Below, in pieces: positions 4,489-6,264 of a stretch of 6,264 bases of DNA. The first letter of the stretch is position 1; every line of letters starts with the position of its first letter. The stretch is taken from positions 1 to 6,264 of the forward strand of contig JANYCO010000313.1 of assembly GCA_025360235.1 (NCBI GenBank). The letters are read 5' to 3'. The notes under the pieces are model-generated. The model was not told where the DNA came from. It worked only from the letters and a program-made list of their open reading frames with translations, and searched no databases. The position numbers and the translations under genes were made by a program. Source of the DNA: Cytophagales bacterium (GTDB taxonomy: Bacteria > Bacteroidota > Bacteroidia > Cytophagales > Cytophagaceae).

Positions 4489-6264
4489 TTACTTCTGGAC
4501 TATAATTCTTGAGACCTCTGTTGTTCCATTGTATTCTATGGTCAACAGGTAAACACCGGAAGGAAGTGTTTCACAAGATAAAGAGTGCTGTACCACTTGA
4601 CTTGTAGCCATGAAAGACGATGACATTCTTTCCGCTCCTATTAAATCCGTTATTTTATAGTGAACAAGACCTGTAATCACATTGGAATACTTTATAAAAA
4701 GTTCTTTGTTTGTAGGAACAGGGTAAACTACTGTATTGCTTGCTCCCAATTGACTTTCTACTCCTGTAAGCGTTGAATTCAATTTATAAATTAAAGTGCT
4801 CTGGGCCGGAATCTGAGCAATAGAAAGGTTTGAAAACCCTCCTGTATTATCTATCGTTAATGGCAATTGATCCACGCCTTGTAATTCCAAGAGTTGATAA
4901 GGTCCTGGAATAATTCCTCCCTGAGTTAAATTCAAAAGAACGTTTGATACGGCACCCGAACTTGTGTTAGAAATTACAAGTACATTTTCATCACCGTACT
5001 GACGAAGAAAAGCGACAACAGAAGTAGTTGAAGCTGACACAGACTGATAATTACCTCTTCTCAAAGCAGCCTCACTGTTGCGGATAGAAATAAGTTTTCG
5101 ATAGTTATTCCACAAAGAAGTAGCATCACCCTTTTGAGTCGTAATATTTTTTGTTTTGTAATCTGAGTTCACTGGTCGCCATGGGGTGCCTGTTGTAAAA
5201 CCCGCCTGAGCAGTACTTGTCCATTGCAGAGGAGTTCTTTTATTTTCATCCACTCCACTACCGTTCATACCAATTTCTTCTCCGTAATAAATATAAGGAA
5301 CTCCAGGAAGTGTTAACAAAAGACTCGAAGCTAATTTCGCTTTTGAAGTACTGTTGCCTAGCTGATCCATTACCCTGTTCATATCATGGTTGGTAAGGAA
5401 GGAGCCAAACTGTAAAAAAGGATAGGAAGCCATTACTGTATCGATCTGCGATTTTAAGGCTGTTGTATTACCGGAATTGGATGCTGCAACGATAGCGGAC
5501 GCCATATCAAATTCAAAACAATTATCAAGTGCATTACCGTTCACATATTGTTTTGCTATGCTGGTAGAGGACCAGGCTTCTCCAATAGCATAAGCATCTG
5601 TTTTTGCTGTTTTGTAAAAGGTACTGAAGTCTTTCCAGAACGCTATTGTTTCTGGAGTATCCTGCAAGGTTGTTCCGTTTTCAATAACATATTTTACAGC
5701 ATCCAACCGAAAACCATCCACATTCATATCTTGCAACCAGAACCTCGCCACATCAAACATTTCAGTTTTCACTTCAGGTGTGGTATAATTCAGGTCCGGC
5801 ATTCCCGACCAAAAAATTGCGTAATAATTGCTTGCGTTCAGAGGATACCAGACTGTTTGCCCCCACGGACCTGTCATTAGTGGTTTTGGATTTTGCCAAA
5901 CGTACCAATTTCGTTTTGGATCCAATGGATTTGTAGAAGCAGTAAACCACGGATGTTGTGAAGAGGTATGATTCATGACATAATCAATAATCACTTTTAT
6001 CCCACGTTTATGCGCTTCTGTTATTAATGTTTTAAAATCTGCATTCGTACCATAATCCTGCTCAACCGTGCGGTAATCGGTAACATCGTATCCATGGTAA
6101 CTTGGCGACTGGTGAATTGGCATCAACCAGAGTCCCGTCACTCCCAAATCTGTTTTTGTAGAAGATTTACCATCATTGAGGTAATCCAGTTTAGAAATTA
6201 ATCCTTTCAGATCTCCCTGACCATCGCCATTGTTGTCTTTAAAACTACGTACAAATACTTCGTA
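4489..6264 (-). CDS. Secreted GH13 alpha-amylase-type enzyme with T9SS sorting domain (5' end outside window)
   Basis: The frame is open from the right edge to the TAA at 4491-4489: 591 residues, lacking probably a signal peptide and a few residues. The edge reads YEVFVRSFKDNNGDGQGDLK, the classic start of a GH13 barrel, so the TTG codon at 6147-6145 is internal Leu, not a start. In fragment numbering, YHGYDVTDY is at 56-64, region I DYVMNH at 94-99, region II GFRLDA at 184-189 with nucleophile D188, region III AIGEAW at 226-231 with acid/base E229, and region IV LTNHD at 290-294 with D294. All catalytic residues are present. YYGEEIGM, RTPLQW and GTPWRPVN follow. Domain C spans about 390-495 and a T9SS type A tail 509-591 (VYPVPTNKELFI, SGVYLLTIEY, RIIVQK). 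The KLDYLNDG and LGVTGLWLMPIHQSPSYHGY segments resemble the GH13_36 subfamily (alpha-amylase/alpha-1,4-glucanase). It should hydrolyse alpha-1,4-glucan outside the cell or on its surface; exact specificity is uncertain. Confidence 0.93.
   Translation of the reverse strand, partial: YEVFVRSFKDNNGDGQGDLKGLISKLDYLNDGKSSTKTDLGVTGLWLMPIHQSPSYHGYDVTDYRTVEQDYGTNADFKTLITEAHKRGIKVIIDYVMNHTSSQHPWFTASTNPLDPKRNWYVWQNPKPLMTGPWGQTVWYPLNASNYYAIFWSGMPDLNYTTPEVKTEMFDVARFWLQDMNVDGFRLDAVKYVIENGTTLQDTPETIAFWKDFSTFYKTAKTDAYAIGEAWSSTSIAKQYVNGNALDNCFEFDMASAIVAASNSGNTTALKSQIDTVMASYPFLQFGSFLTNHDMNRVMDQLGNSTSKAKLASSLLLTLPGVPYIYYGEEIGMNGSGVDENKRTPLQWTSTAQAGFTTGTPWRPVNSDYKTKNITTQKGDATSLWNNYRKLISIRNSEAALRRGNYQSVSASTTSVVAFLRQYGDENVLVISNTSSGAVSNVLLNLTQGGIIPGPYQLLELQGVDQLPLTIDNTGGFSNLSIAQIPAQSTLIYKLNSTLTGVESQLGASNTVVYPVPTNKELFIKYSNVITGLVHYKITDLIGAERMSSSFMATSQVVQHSLSCETLPSGVYLLTIEYNGTTEVSRIIVQK

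Noticed and set aside
5548..5880. 110-codon open frame on the plus strand inside the amylase gene
   Set aside because: It lies opposite the catalytic core of the GH13 gene, is rich in Cys, His and Ile as antisense frames often are, and has no start context.
1..6264. CRISPR array, tRNA or rRNA gene, insertion sequence or phage gene
   Set aside because: No regularly spaced repeats, tRNA-like cloverleaf, transposase motifs or terminal repeats were found on reading both strands.

Overview
The window looks like part of a polysaccharide-utilisation region of a Bacteroidota bacterium, most likely Flavobacteriia or a close relative. Both long proteins end in a type IX secretion (T9SS) type A sorting domain, the signal peptides end in AQ, intergenic DNA is very AT-rich, a TAnnTTTG-type promoter element is present, and starts lack strong Shine-Dalgarno sequences. 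All convincing genes lie on the minus strand, so the window reads right to left.

Layout in the direction of transcription: (1) 6264-4489, a secreted GH13 alpha-amylase-type enzyme whose N-terminus lies beyond the right edge; (2) 4488-4157, a 332-base gap with no intact gene but with a plus-strand frame that looks like a decayed coding remnant; (3) 4156-3929, a small putative exported protein of 75 residues, followed by a strong hairpin at 3872-3921; (4) 3721-596, a 1041-residue secreted protein with a GH71/GH99-like core, jelly-roll-like modules, a CBM6 and a T9SS tail, whose stop codon lies inside a 17-bp perfect hairpin (582-623); (5) 595-310, a regulatory interval rich in dyad symmetries with a candidate promoter; (6) 309-1, the first 103 residues of a regulator-like protein resembling the DUF6377/SusR-like family of Bacteroidota starch loci.

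Together this suggests extracellular or cell-surface breakdown of an alpha-glucan. The GH13 enzyme would cut alpha-1,4-glucan. The GH71/99-like, CBM6-bearing protein would act on a second linkage or bind the polymer. The regulator-like gene could sense the released sugars. No SusC/SusD pair is in the window. The substrate of the GH71/99-like protein cannot be read from the sequence. The least explained parts are the small exported protein, the possible plus-strand pseudogene beside it, and the symmetric elements upstream of the regulator.
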